Assembly (NCBI GenBank): GCA_022837205.1 | Contig: JALHEL010000107.1 | Coordinates: forward strand, 1-12,433 | DNA: 12,433 nucleotides | Reading direction: 5' to 3' | DNA from: Leptolinea sp. | GTDB lineage: Bacteria > Chloroflexota > Anaerolineae > Anaerolineales > Anaerolineaceae | Shown: in pieces, positions 1 through 6,713 of the stretch | Numbering within the stretch: position 1 is the first letter of the stretch | How the letters are laid out: each line of letters starts with the position of its first letter | The notes under the pieces: generated by a model | Database searches by the model: none | Seen by the model: only the letters and a program-made list of their open reading frames with translations | Told to the model about the DNA's origin: nothing | Made by a program: the position numbers and the translations under genes

Positions 1-1151
1 GCTTTCTTGCGTTTTTGTTTACTCTTGGTTGTTCGAACTTCGTTCCATAAATCTTTTGAAAGTTGATCTAAATCCAACCGTTTCAAAATATCGTAAAACG
101 CTTCCGCGCCCATATCCGCCCGAAAAACATTCCCCCAGCGGCTTTTGAGTTCACGATATGAAGTTTCACTCATGAAAGTTAACGGTTGTAATTCCTGAAG
201 CTCATCTCGCATTTTCGAGTTTTGATTTTGTGACTCGGCTGATTCATCCGCGAGCTGATTGCGAAGGGCTTCCATCTGCTCTTCCGCTTCGGCGCGAACC
301 TGCTGTTTGTCCATGTCCAACCGCTCGATATCACGTTGCAGTTGTCCTTTGAAATCATTTTCGATTTCATCCAATTTTTCTTTTACCGTTTTTTGAACAA
401 GAGAAATATGCTGGTTGGAAATCGTTTCGCCGGCGGAAGCGATAGCGGTACCGGTGGATGAAAAAACCAAATCCGAGTTGATAACTTGACCGATTTTCTC
501 CTGTAATTCCGCTTCCAAGCGCTGGCCTTCTTTCATTACCGGATCCAGCTTTTGAGCAATCATCTCGTCCGTTTTTGCCAACAAAGCATCCCGTTGTTCC
601 TGAATTTGGGCGAGCATCTTATCGCGATTCGCTTTTACACCGAGAATTTTCTGATTGACTTCCTGAGCGACTTCCTTCTCAGACACACTGATTTCATCCT
701 CAAGCCGATTCAATGCCTTCTGCCGGGCATCTTCGTCGACATAAGTGACGATATATTGCGCAAAATAAAGAACACGATCCAGATTTCTTCTTGAAATGTC
801 CAAAAGTAATCCCAAGTATGAAGGAATTCTCCGGGTATACCAGATGTGAGCGATCGGGGTAGCCAACTCGATATGGCCGAGTCGTTCCCGCCGAACAGAA
901 GAACGAGTTACTTCAACGCCGCATTTATCACAGATGATTCCTTTATAACGTGGATTTTTATATTTCCCACAATAGCATTGCCAGTCACGCGTCGGGCCAA
1001 AAATAGCTTCACAAAACAATCCGTCCTTTTCCGGTCGAAGACGTCGATAGTTTATTGTTTCGGGCTTTAAAACTTCACCGTAAGACCATGACCGAATTGT
1101 TTCAGGTGAAGCGAGACTGATTCCTAATGCAACCAAACCTTTAGTTTCCAC
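1..1151 (-). CDS. rpoC: DNA-directed RNA polymerase subunit beta', N-terminal part (partial)
   Basis: This is the largest catalytic subunit of RNA polymerase. The window holds the first 383 codons; the gene runs off the left edge, so the active-site Mg-binding loop is not seen. The start is GTG at 1151, with GGAGG (1159-1163) seven bases upstream. The beta' zinc-binding site is clear: C59, C61, C74 and C77 in CYCGKY...CDKCGVEV. It is followed by the family segments RRERLGHIEL and HIWYTRRIPSYLGLLLD. Residues about 140-330 form a long, Glu/Gln/Lys-rich, coiled-coil-like insertion. It sits between the YIVTYVDE region and the conserved MGAEAFYDILKRLDL block, and E. coli has a much shorter segment there. 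Comparable insertions are known in Chloroflexota and Thermus beta'. Unusually, the next gene upstream is a sensor-kinase-like gene rather than rpoB. Recognition of the family is secure; the lineage assignment is inference. Confidence 0.97.
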   Translation of the reverse strand, partial: METKGLVALGISLASPETIRSWSYGEVLKPETINYRRLRPEKDGLFCEAIFGPTRDWQCYCGKYKNPRYKGIICDKCGVEVTRSSVRRERLGHIELATPIAHIWYTRRIPSYLGLLLDISRRNLDRVLYFAQYIVTYVDEDARQKALNRLEDEISVSEKEVAQEVNQKILGVKANRDKMLAQIQEQRDALLAKTDEMIAQKLDPVMKEGQRLEAELQEKIGQVINSDLVFSSTGTAIASAGETISNQHISLVQKTVKEKLDEIENDFKGQLQRDIERLDMDKQQVRAEAEEQMEALRNQLADESAESQNQNSKMRDELQELQPLTFMSETSYRELKSRWGNVFRADMGAEAFYDILKRLDLDQLSKDLWNEVRTTKSKQKRKK

Positions 1152-1200
1152 GAATTTTCCTCCCGAGAGTTTGAGTGTTTCCCATTCATTAAGACATTCA

Positions 1201-1228
1201 ATGCATAGCTTCTTTTTTCTCTATGCAT
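1201..1228. repeat. Inverted repeat in the rpoC leader (8-bp arms, 12-nt spacer)
   Basis: ATGCATAG (1201-1208) and CTATGCAT (1221-1228) are perfect inverted arms around a 12-nt spacer. The element lies 50 nt before the rpoC GTG, inside the predicted leader RNA. It could form a hairpin or be a palindromic protein-binding site. There is no T-tract on the minus strand after it, so it is not an obvious terminator. Confidence 0.6.
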
Positions 1229-1251
1229 AAAAGGAGTTATTAAAAGCTCAT

Positions 1252-1276
1252 TCGGCTTTAAATGCATTAAAGCCGA
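1252..1276. repeat. Inverted repeat at the predicted 5' end of the rpoC transcript
   Basis: Perfect 10-bp arms, TCGGCTTTAA (1252-1261) and TTAAAGCCGA (1267-1276), surround a 5-nt loop. If the extended -10 at 1283-1291 is used, transcription would begin at about 1276, so the mRNA would start with this hairpin. The site could be a stabilising 5' stem-loop or an operator at the start site. As a terminator for the upstream kinase gene it is weak, because only a short interrupted T stretch follows on the minus strand. Confidence 0.6.
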
Positions 1277-1282
1277 TTTATC

Positions 1283-1291
1283 ATTATAACA
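1283..1291 (-). promoter_or_regulatory. Predicted extended -10 promoter for rpoC
   Basis: On the minus strand the bases read TGTTATAAT, a perfect TATAAT (1288-1283) with the extended TGn element. No good TTGACA-like -35 is found 16-18 bp upstream, which is acceptable for an extended -10 promoter. It lies in the 201-bp gap between the kinase stop and the rpoC GTG, and would give a leader of about 125 nt carrying both inverted repeats. It is a prediction from sequence only. Confidence 0.55.
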
Positions 1292-1352
1292 CAACAGAAA
1301 GATTCCTCCGCTATATTTAAGCGGCTTTTTGAAAAATGTGACAAGAATGTTC

Positions 1353-2045
1353 TCAATAATATGGGATATCCAGGGTGAAAGTCGAACCTTTTCCTAATTT
1401 ACTTTCCAGATTAAATCTCCCACGGTGTAATTTTACTACATATTTTACGAAATCCAAACCGTGAACCGCCTGGGTATCTTGTGCGGGTGATCGATCCGGT
1501 GTATCACTGAGAATTTTTTCAACATCCAACGGAGAAATACCGATTCCGAAATCCTGAATTCGCAGAATCCATGAATCCACTTGATAGGTCAAATCCACTT
1601 GGATCGATTTGCTGTCGGGTTTGGAATAACGAATCGCGTTGGATAATAAATTAAAAATCGAAAGGGAAAGCAGCCAGGGATCTCCGATAACTTTTCCGCT
1701 TTGCGTCTGGCTGTTATCTACTTTTTCGGAGTCGTAATTGATATCAAGGTTTTTCTTTTTGGCCACGGAAATTAAATCAAAAACAACATCTTTTACCAAG
1801 TCACCGATGTTGATAATTTCAAAAGATCCTTCGCGTGAATTTAAAAAGTTTTTATAATGCTTTTGTTCATACCGAATTAGTGTATTGAGGCGTTTTAACT
1901 GCGCTTCCGCTTTTTCCTTATAGTTAAATTGTATCAACGACATATTTCCGGCTTTATCAAGCAATTCCAAGTTCCCGCCGGCTTTCTCGACCAGTAATGA
2001 GAAATATTCCAGTTCTACCCGTTTTCCCGCCGGGAAAGTTGACAT
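1353..2045 (-). CDS. Sensor histidine kinase-like protein, C-terminal fragment (PAS end and HATPase domain; frameshifted)
   Basis: This frame carries the ATP-binding end of a sensor kinase whose N-terminal part (1957-2682) is in another frame. Residues about 6-35 look like the last strands of a PAS domain. Residues about 40-68 form one helix. The GHKL ATPase follows, with an N-box (N132 and N136 in FNLLSNAIRYS), a G1 box at D165-GIGI, a G2-like GLDFVKYVVKLHRG at 196-209, and the terminal GSTFTLDIP. The helix before the ATPase has no H-E/D-x-x-x-P H-box, so the phosphoacceptor histidine seems to be missing. The ATG at 2045 is probably not a true start, because the homologous reading continues from the upstream frame. 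The 89-nt overlap of the two frames is what a one-base insertion would give. Its ligand and partner are unknown. Confidence 0.75.
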   Translation of the reverse strand: MSTFPAGKRVELEYFSLLVEKAGGNLELLDKAGNMSLIQFNYKEKAEAQLKRLNTLIRYEQKHYKNFLNSREGSFEIINIGDLVKDVVFDLISVAKKKNLDINYDSEKVDNSQTQSGKVIGDPWLLSLSIFNLLSNAIRYSKPDSKSIQVDLTYQVDSWILRIQDFGIGISPLDVEKILSDTPDRSPAQDTQAVHGLDFVKYVVKLHRGRFNLESKLGKGSTFTLDIPYY

Positions 2046-2682
2046 CGCGAATGCGGCAATGATACAAATCCACCAGTTCCATAAAGGAGGAATCGACCGA
2101 AATATTTTTCCGGATCATTTGAAGCACATTTTCTTTTGTGCTCATCGCTTCAAACGAAGGGTTGGAAAAGCTGATTTGATCCGGATAGATGACAATTAAA
2201 GCAGGCGTTTTTTGTTGATCCAAAAAATCTGCATAGCGTTTGGCGATCGCTTCCACACCAAAATCATTCTTCTGGGTATTTCCGATGACTTCGATGACCC
2301 AATCGTTGAAATTTGCAAAAGTTTCGATTAAGGTATCATCGAAAGAGGTTTCGGGAAAACATCCCCAAAAACAACCGCAGTAACCGAAATCCGTTCGAAC
2401 CGGCAAAATAATCGCACCCGAATCTTCCATCCCCAATCCGGCTAACAGCCGCGACTGATTGATCGAGGGAATGACAATGCGGGACTGGTTTTTCATGATT
2501 TGATAGAATTGGACATCTGCTTCCTGAAGAGAAGTACTGTTATGCCCGCGAAACCAAGTTTTCAGCTCTTCATTCTCCATTTGGCCGGCATTTTCATTTA
2601 ATATTAAACGGATGGTGGCCGGCTTCAGGATTTGAACGGTCAAAAGAATTGTTTTGATTTTATTATCTGTTTTCTGGTCCAA
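1957..2682 (-). CDS. Sensor histidine kinase-like protein, N-terminal fragment (GAF-like and PAS-like; frameshifted)
   Basis: This is the sensory front half of the broken kinase gene. It starts at TTG 2682, close behind an AAGGA-like site, and lies 39 nt after the cmk stop. Residues about 15-135 look like a GAF domain, with the segment GAIILPVRTDFGYCGCFWG and the closing helix ETFANFNDWVIEVIG. Residues about 147-214 look like the first part of a PAS domain (PALIVIYPDQISFSNPSFEA, then HCRIRDV). From about residue 215 the frame stops making family sense and ends at 1957, while the next frame continues the PAS and ATPase domains. The natural join is near 2020-2045, where short runs CCC, GGG and AAAA lie together. 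The intact protein would be about 440 residues. No transmembrane segment is seen, so it should be cytoplasmic. The GAF call is by pattern and is less sure than the ATPase call. Confidence 0.7.
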   Translation of the reverse strand: MDQKTDNKIKTILLTVQILKPATIRLILNENAGQMENEELKTWFRGHNSTSLQEADVQFYQIMKNQSRIVIPSINQSRLLAGLGMEDSGAIILPVRTDFGYCGCFWGCFPETSFDDTLIETFANFNDWVIEVIGNTQKNDFGVEAIAKRYADFLDQQKTPALIVIYPDQISFSNPSFEAMSTKENVLQMIRKNISVDSSFMELVDLYHCRIRDVNFPGGKTGRTGIFLITGRESRRELGIA

Positions 2683-2721
2683 ATTCCTTTTCCAGTCTTC
2701 GAGATATCTATTTTAAATATT

Positions 2722-3393
2722 CTATTGATCAATCAATGACATTATCTTATCGGCAACCTGGTTCTGCGTCAACGAATCGGTGTCGATGAGAATCGCATCT
2801 TCAGCCGGTTTAAGCGGTGCGACGTTACGGTTAGAATCGATTTGATCTCGTTGTTTAATATTATACAGAATTTCATCGTAATCCGACGGGATACCGTTCC
2901 TGAGATTTTCCAGGTATCGCCGTTCCGCCCGTTTTTCAGCGGAAGCGAGCAGAAAAATCTTCAGCGGCGCTTCGGGTAAAACAACGGTTCCGATATCCCG
3001 CCCGGCTATAACGATTTTGCCTTGAAGAGCAATTTTCCTCTGTTGAGCGGTCAATAATTTTCTGACGGCGGGAATGGCGGCAATCAGAGAAACATTTGCA
3101 TCGACTTGAGGTAAATGGAGAAGATCGGTTATTGCCTTTCCGTCCAGCAAAACATCCGTTTCACCTGTCTGCGAGTTATTTTGAAGTTGAATATCCGCAA
3201 GTGAAATGATGTCTGCTAATTTCCCTTCGTCATCGAGCGGGCATTGCTGTTCCAGAACCGCGTAAGTTGCCACTCGATACATCAAACCGGTGTCAAAAAA
3301 AAGGTAATTCAAATTCTCGGCAATTTTCTTCCCGACTGTTGATTTTCCGGAAGCGGCCGGTCCGTCAATAGCAATTTGGAGAGGCTTTTTCAT
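2722..3393 (-). CDS. cmk: Cytidylate kinase
   Basis: The enzyme phosphorylates CMP and dCMP with ATP to make the diphosphates, in cytoplasmic pyrimidine salvage and nucleotide supply. At 223 residues it has the usual Cmk length. The P-loop GPAASGKST is at 11-19. DTGLMYR (34-40) belongs to the nucleotide-monophosphate site. GRDIGTVVLP (131-140) and the lid/arginine region RDQIDSNR (182-189), followed by PLKPAEDAILIDT, are all typical. The ATG at 3393 sits 18 nt after the stop of the membrane glycosyltransferase gene, and the kinase-like gene follows 39 nt downstream. It therefore appears to be read with the ccm operon. This placement says nothing specific about function. I see no missing residues. 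Confidence 0.97.
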   Translation of the reverse strand: MKKPLQIAIDGPAASGKSTVGKKIAENLNYLFFDTGLMYRVATYAVLEQQCPLDDEGKLADIISLADIQLQNNSQTGETDVLLDGKAITDLLHLPQVDANVSLIAAIPAVRKLLTAQQRKIALQGKIVIAGRDIGTVVLPEAPLKIFLLASAEKRAERRYLENLRNGIPSDYDEILYNIKQRDQIDSNRNVAPLKPAEDAILIDTDSLTQNQVADKIMSLIDQ

Positions 3394-3411
3394 TAAAGCA
3401 GGTGTCTCTTT

Positions 3412-5193
3412 TCATTCAAGATTTGTCTTTGTCAAAAAACGGCTTTGTTGCCATATAACAAGTTTTTGGCCGGAAATTACAGGCTTCCGATAAATGATCC
3501 AGGAAAGCCAATCATTTGTTCGATACATTTCCCAATGATCGGTAGTCTTCCAATCGGATACCAGCCCGACATATGAAGCCCACAGAGGTTCATACTCAGA
3601 TCCTTCGGTAATCACAAAAGACGGAGAATTTGTACGGATATCCAGAACGTCTGTAAAAACGACATCAGGATAATATTGCAACGTCCATCGCAGCATCGGA
3701 TCGTTATCGACCAAAATAATTCCGGATGCTTGATGAATAAATCCGGTAGCTTTCCAACCGATTTCCTGAATTATCGGAATTATTTGATTCTCTATTTGAA
3801 CAATTTGGTTTCCCAAGATCAATTCATGCCTTGAAGCGGAAGTATGAAGAAAGGGATCATCTTTGGTATTGCTGAATCCCGCAGCTTTCCAAGAACTTCC
3901 GAACGTACAGACAAGCAAAACCGATAGACAACCGTATAACATTCCTTTTTTTATTTTCCCGGGGCTGAAATAATCAAGCAACATAGGGAGTAAAACGGCA
4001 AAAATGATTATGCAAATAACAATAATCAAGAGATAAGCTGCCAGTCGACTAAACGGTGTAGAGACTGCCTGATTTTGCCAGGTAAATTGTAACGGTAACG
4101 ACAGGTCACCCATTCTAAGCATTTCACTCAAACGGAGCAATAAGAAGAAGGACAAAATCGGCGGGATTAAAATTGCAATCGCCATCGGCAGATCGATTTC
4201 AGTCTTCTTAATGGGTCTGAACGATAAAATGACATCCGTTGAAAAAAACCATAGAGGAAGGCTAATCCAAGGAATAATCAGAATCCCTTGATTAAAAATC
4301 GAAAGGATCGCAGCAAATAAAATCATGCATGACATTGCGATAACCTGTGGTTTCTCTTTTTTCGAAATACTCTTGATGTATTTAATAAGAAAAAGCAGGA
4401 CCGCGGAGCCTTCATAAACAAAAAAGGCGATCAGCAACGGAACAAAACCGACCGATCGAAAATCGTGATTGACATTGATTTTGAAGCCGTTGATTATTCC
4501 GTTCCCAATGCCGTTGATCCCTTCCGGAAAAGCTAAGAGCCCCATCCCCGCAACGATGAGAACCGACAGAAAAATCAATAAATTCTGTTTGTTAACTTGT
4601 TTCCTTGTCTCTTCCGATCGCTTGAAATCCAATTTCAAAAAATATCTATTTACCCAATAAATCAACGCAAAAATGATTCCCGCAGCTGCCAGAAACGGGA
4701 AAAAGCGTTCTCCGCCGAGAAAAGAAAGCGCTGCCAAAGCAACGGCTGTTTTTTCCGAACCTCTTCGGAATAATATAATTGCTAATGCAATCAGGCATAT
4801 CAGCGGGATCAAAGAATCCGCTTGCCGGGACCAGGCAACCAAAGCGGGGTCGATAGCTAAGCAGAAAGCAAACAGGTATTTCTTCTTTTGGCTTATTTTT
4901 TCAGAAAAGAAGAAAGGAATCGAAACAAGAAAAATTCCCATCAACGCCGGAAATAAACGAGCAGTAAAGTCCGTCGGACCGAAGAATTTGAAAATAAATG
5001 CGGTTATTAAAACATAAAGGGGCTGTGCAATGCCGTAATTTGGAATTCCCGAAGCCAGTGACTTAGCTTGTAATGCCAAAATCGCTTCATCCTCGGACAA
5101 AGGAATTGTTCCGAGGGAAGCAAAACGTAAAATAAATGCGATCAGAAAAATTCCGCTTACAAAAAGAACTTTTTTGCTGCTTTCGCTTCGCAT
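3412..5193 (-). CDS. Multi-pass membrane glycosyltransferase, PMT/ArnT-like (GT-C fold)
   Basis: This 593-residue integral membrane protein is of the dolichyl-phosphate-mannose-protein mannosyltransferase type (PMT_2/GT39/GT83-like). Such enzymes move a sugar from a polyprenyl-phosphate donor to a protein or lipid on the outer face of the membrane. The first hydrophobic helix (about 9-26) is followed by the acidic loop LSEDEA, with D35-E36 in the place of the catalytic acidic motif. The family-like segment TARLFPALMGIFLV is at 78-91. About ten to twelve hydrophobic segments reach to residue 430. A soluble domain of about 160 residues closes the protein, including DNDPMLRWTLQYYPD (496-510), which resembles Agl23-like Chloroflexota proteins. 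The ATG is 6 nt after the ccmD stop. Donor and acceptor cannot be read from the sequence. Glycosylation of secreted or cell-surface proteins is plausible, but it is inference. Confidence 0.8.
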   Translation of the reverse strand: MRSESSKKVLFVSGIFLIAFILRFASLGTIPLSEDEAILALQAKSLASGIPNYGIAQPLYVLITAFIFKFFGPTDFTARLFPALMGIFLVSIPFFFSEKISQKKKYLFAFCLAIDPALVAWSRQADSLIPLICLIALAIILFRRGSEKTAVALAALSFLGGERFFPFLAAAGIIFALIYWVNRYFLKLDFKRSEETRKQVNKQNLLIFLSVLIVAGMGLLAFPEGINGIGNGIINGFKINVNHDFRSVGFVPLLIAFFVYEGSAVLLFLIKYIKSISKKEKPQVIAMSCMILFAAILSIFNQGILIIPWISLPLWFFSTDVILSFRPIKKTEIDLPMAIAILIPPILSFFLLLRLSEMLRMGDLSLPLQFTWQNQAVSTPFSRLAAYLLIIVICIIIFAVLLPMLLDYFSPGKIKKGMLYGCLSVLLVCTFGSSWKAAGFSNTKDDPFLHTSASRHELILGNQIVQIENQIIPIIQEIGWKATGFIHQASGIILVDNDPMLRWTLQYYPDVVFTDVLDIRTNSPSFVITEGSEYEPLWASYVGLVSDWKTTDHWEMYRTNDWLSWIIYRKPVISGQKLVIWQQSRFLTKTNLE

Positions 5194-5199
5194 AGCCGA

Positions 5200-5373
5200 T
5201 TAATTTCCTTTTTGTTGTTTCTTTGAATGATCTAACAGATTTTCAAGTTCAACCTTAAGCTTACTATATTTTTTCCACCTTACGATTAATGAACCGATAT
5301 ATATCAATGTTCCGATAACAACGACAAGAAATCCGGCAATCATATAGTTTAGCGTATTGGGAATTTCAGTCAT
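5200..5373 (-). CDS. ccmD: CcmD-like small haem exporter subunit
   Basis: This 57-residue protein begins at ATG 5373, which overlaps the end of ccmC (stop TGA at 5368-5366), and it ends just before the glycosyltransferase. It has one transmembrane helix (about residues 11-31) followed by a basic stretch RWKKYSKLK and a charged, coiled helix. That is the standard CcmD layout. In System I, CcmD joins the CcmABC complex and is needed to release haem-loaded CcmE. Sequence conservation in this family is low, so the call rests on size, topology and position directly after ccmC. It is easy to miss because of its size. Confidence 0.82.
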   Translation of the reverse strand: MTEIPNTLNYMIAGFLVVVIGTLIYIGSLIVRWKKYSKLKVELENLLDHSKKQQKGN

Positions 5374-6058
5374 GATCTTCCTCCGAGGTTAATTTTAATT
5401 GCTCGATTTCTTCTTTCAGTTCCGCCAAGCGGATTCGATGCCACATGACCGCAATATAAAAAATTGAAAAAACGGCTATCGCAATCAACATCGTTCGAAG
5501 CATTTGCGAATCCATATTGAAGTCGGGCGTATCTCCTCCGAACACGACCGGATGAATGGACCGGACTCCGCGAATCGAAAAGAAGGTTAACGGCACGCTC
5601 AGACATCCGATAATGCTGTATATGGAAGTGATTTTTCTCCTTTTTTCGGGATTATCCAACGAGCCGCGCAAAAAAAGATAACCGGCATAAATAAGTGCCA
5701 TGATACTGGTTGTCGTCAAGCGCGGATCCCATGTCCACCAGGTATTCCAAATGGGTCGCGCCCAGATGGATCCTGTGATGATCGCTATCAATGTGAAAAC
5801 CAGTCCGATTTCGACGGCGGATTCGGTCACCGCATCATAGATGAAAAGGCCTTTTCGCAAAAAAATAATCGCACTGATCGCCGCTACCAGAAAGCTGACC
5901 ATTCCGATCCAAGCATATGCAACATGGAAATAGAATATTTTTTGAACGAGTCCCATGTTCATTTCCACGGGCGTTTGATAAAAAATAAGCCAACAAGTGA
6001 AAAGAATCAGAAAGAAAGAAAACCAATCGAGAATTTTGAGCTTTTTTGGAATTTGCAT
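5366..6058 (-). CDS. ccmC: Haem exporter / haem-CcmE assembly protein CcmC
   Basis: This integral membrane protein presents haem at the outer face of the membrane and attaches it to CcmE. From the ATG at 6058 it has 230 residues, near the family norm, and about six membrane spans. The tryptophan-rich WWD haem-handling motif is at 104-112 (WNTWWTWDP). The two outside histidines that usually ligate the haem are present as H45 (in FYFH) and H169 (in RSIHP). The frame is open up to an ATG at 6094, but the residues it would add match no CcmC and simply re-read the ccmB end. I chose 6058 because it forms a TGATG with a possible ccmB stop and gives the typical short N-terminus. Translation is probably coupled to ccmB. 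The end overlaps ccmD. Confidence 0.95.
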   Translation of the reverse strand: MQIPKKLKILDWFSFFLILFTCWLIFYQTPVEMNMGLVQKIFYFHVAYAWIGMVSFLVAAISAIIFLRKGLFIYDAVTESAVEIGLVFTLIAIITGSIWARPIWNTWWTWDPRLTTTSIMALIYAGYLFLRGSLDNPEKRRKITSIYSIIGCLSVPLTFFSIRGVRSIHPVVFGGDTPDFNMDSQMLRTMLIAIAVFSIFYIAVMWHRIRLAELKEEIEQLKLTSEEDHD

Positions 6059-6713
6059 CAAAACCCAGAATGCCGCTTGCCGTAAAAATAACATCGAATG
6101 CTAAAATTTGATATAAAGAAGATAAAAGAGAGGAAAAATTCTCTCCGGAAAGAATCGATCCGGTCACCTTAACGGTCGTTACAACCAATGGAATGATCAG
6201 AGGATAGAACAGAACGGGCAAAAGGATGTCTCTTGTTCTGGTTTGAATTGTCATTGCCGAAATCAATACACCTAAGGCTGCATATCCCCAGCAACCAAAA
6301 GCGGAAACCAAGATGAAGTCGGGAGAGATCATCGGGACATTATAGAAAATACAATAAAGCGGATGAATAATCAATGCCATGAGGAACATAAAGACAAAAG
6401 CGGAAATCGTTTTACTCAGATAGATAGCGGAACGGGGGACCGGTGAAGCCAACAAGGCTTCGATCATATTCCCCTGTTTTTCGATTCCCATAATTTGATT
6501 TAATCCGAGTTGTCCGGCAAGAATCAGAATAATCCAAATGAGCCCGGCGGCACTGCCGGTACGAATTTTTACATTTTGTTCAAGCGCAAAATTTAAGATG
6601 AAAAGGATCGATAAGGCGAAAACAAGCATCACGGTAAATATTTCCCGAGTATGACTTTCGATTTGCATGTCTTTGCGGATTAATGCCCGGATCGTCTGGA
6701 AAGTGCTTTTCAT
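5835..6713 (-). CDS. ccmB: Haem exporter membrane subunit CcmB (zero-frame ORF runs on into ccmC)
   Basis: CcmB is the membrane subunit that pairs with the ATPase CcmA in the CcmAB(CD) transporter. The first 218 residues are a full CcmB, with six hydrophobic spans, the EKQGNMIEALLASPVPR cytoplasmic region (about 78-94), and the usual C-terminal end QILAFDVIFTASGIL. The ATG at 6713 overlaps the ccmA stop as ATGA. The family normally ends near residue 220. Here the zero frame continues for 74 more residues to 5835, entirely inside ccmC in another frame, with unrelated, Cys- and Ser-rich composition. At 6066-6060 the bases are G GGT TTT. A -1 shift there would end the protein at TGA 6060-6058, overlapping the ccmC ATG. 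So the real product is probably about 218 residues, made either by frameshifting or because the recorded sequence or the gene has lost one base. Confidence 0.85.
   Translation of the reverse strand: MKSTFQTIRALIRKDMQIESHTREIFTVMLVFALSILFILNFALEQNVKIRTGSAAGLIWIILILAGQLGLNQIMGIEKQGNMIEALLASPVPRSAIYLSKTISAFVFMFLMALIIHPLYCIFYNVPMISPDFILVSAFGCWGYAALGVLISAMTIQTRTRDILLPVLFYPLIIPLVVTTVKVTGSILSGENFSSLLSSLYQILAFDVIFTASGILGFDANSKKAQNSRLVFFLSDSFHLLAYFLSNARGNEHGTRSKNILFPCCICLDRNGQLSGSGDQCDYFFAKRPFHL
6058..6066 (-). promoter_or_regulatory. Candidate -1 frameshift site at the end of ccmB, followed by TGA/ATG overlap
   Basis: Read in the ccmB frame the bases are G GGT TTT (6066-6060), which fits the X XXY YYZ slippery pattern. 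After a -1 slip the very next codon is TGA (6060-6058), whose last base starts the ccmC ATG (6058-6056). I see no clear downstream stem-loop or upstream Shine-Dalgarno-like stimulator. A missing base in the adjacent GGG/TTTT runs would explain the same pattern. Confidence 0.35.

Noticed and set aside
1308..1330. Hairpin CCGCT/AGCGG followed by five T on the plus strand, terminator-like
   Set aside because: The stem is only 5 bp with a 7-nt loop, and no plus-strand gene lies upstream, so it is probably chance.
4673..5017. 114-codon plus-strand ORF inside the glycosyltransferase gene
   Set aside because: It is antisense to a clear membrane-protein gene, has no ribosome binding site and no recognisable domain; it is a shadow frame.
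6059..6094. Alternative upstream ATG for ccmC at 6094
   Set aside because: The 12 added residues re-read the ccmB end and match no CcmC N-terminus, and there is no ribosome binding site. The ATG at 6058 forms TGATG and gives the normal length.
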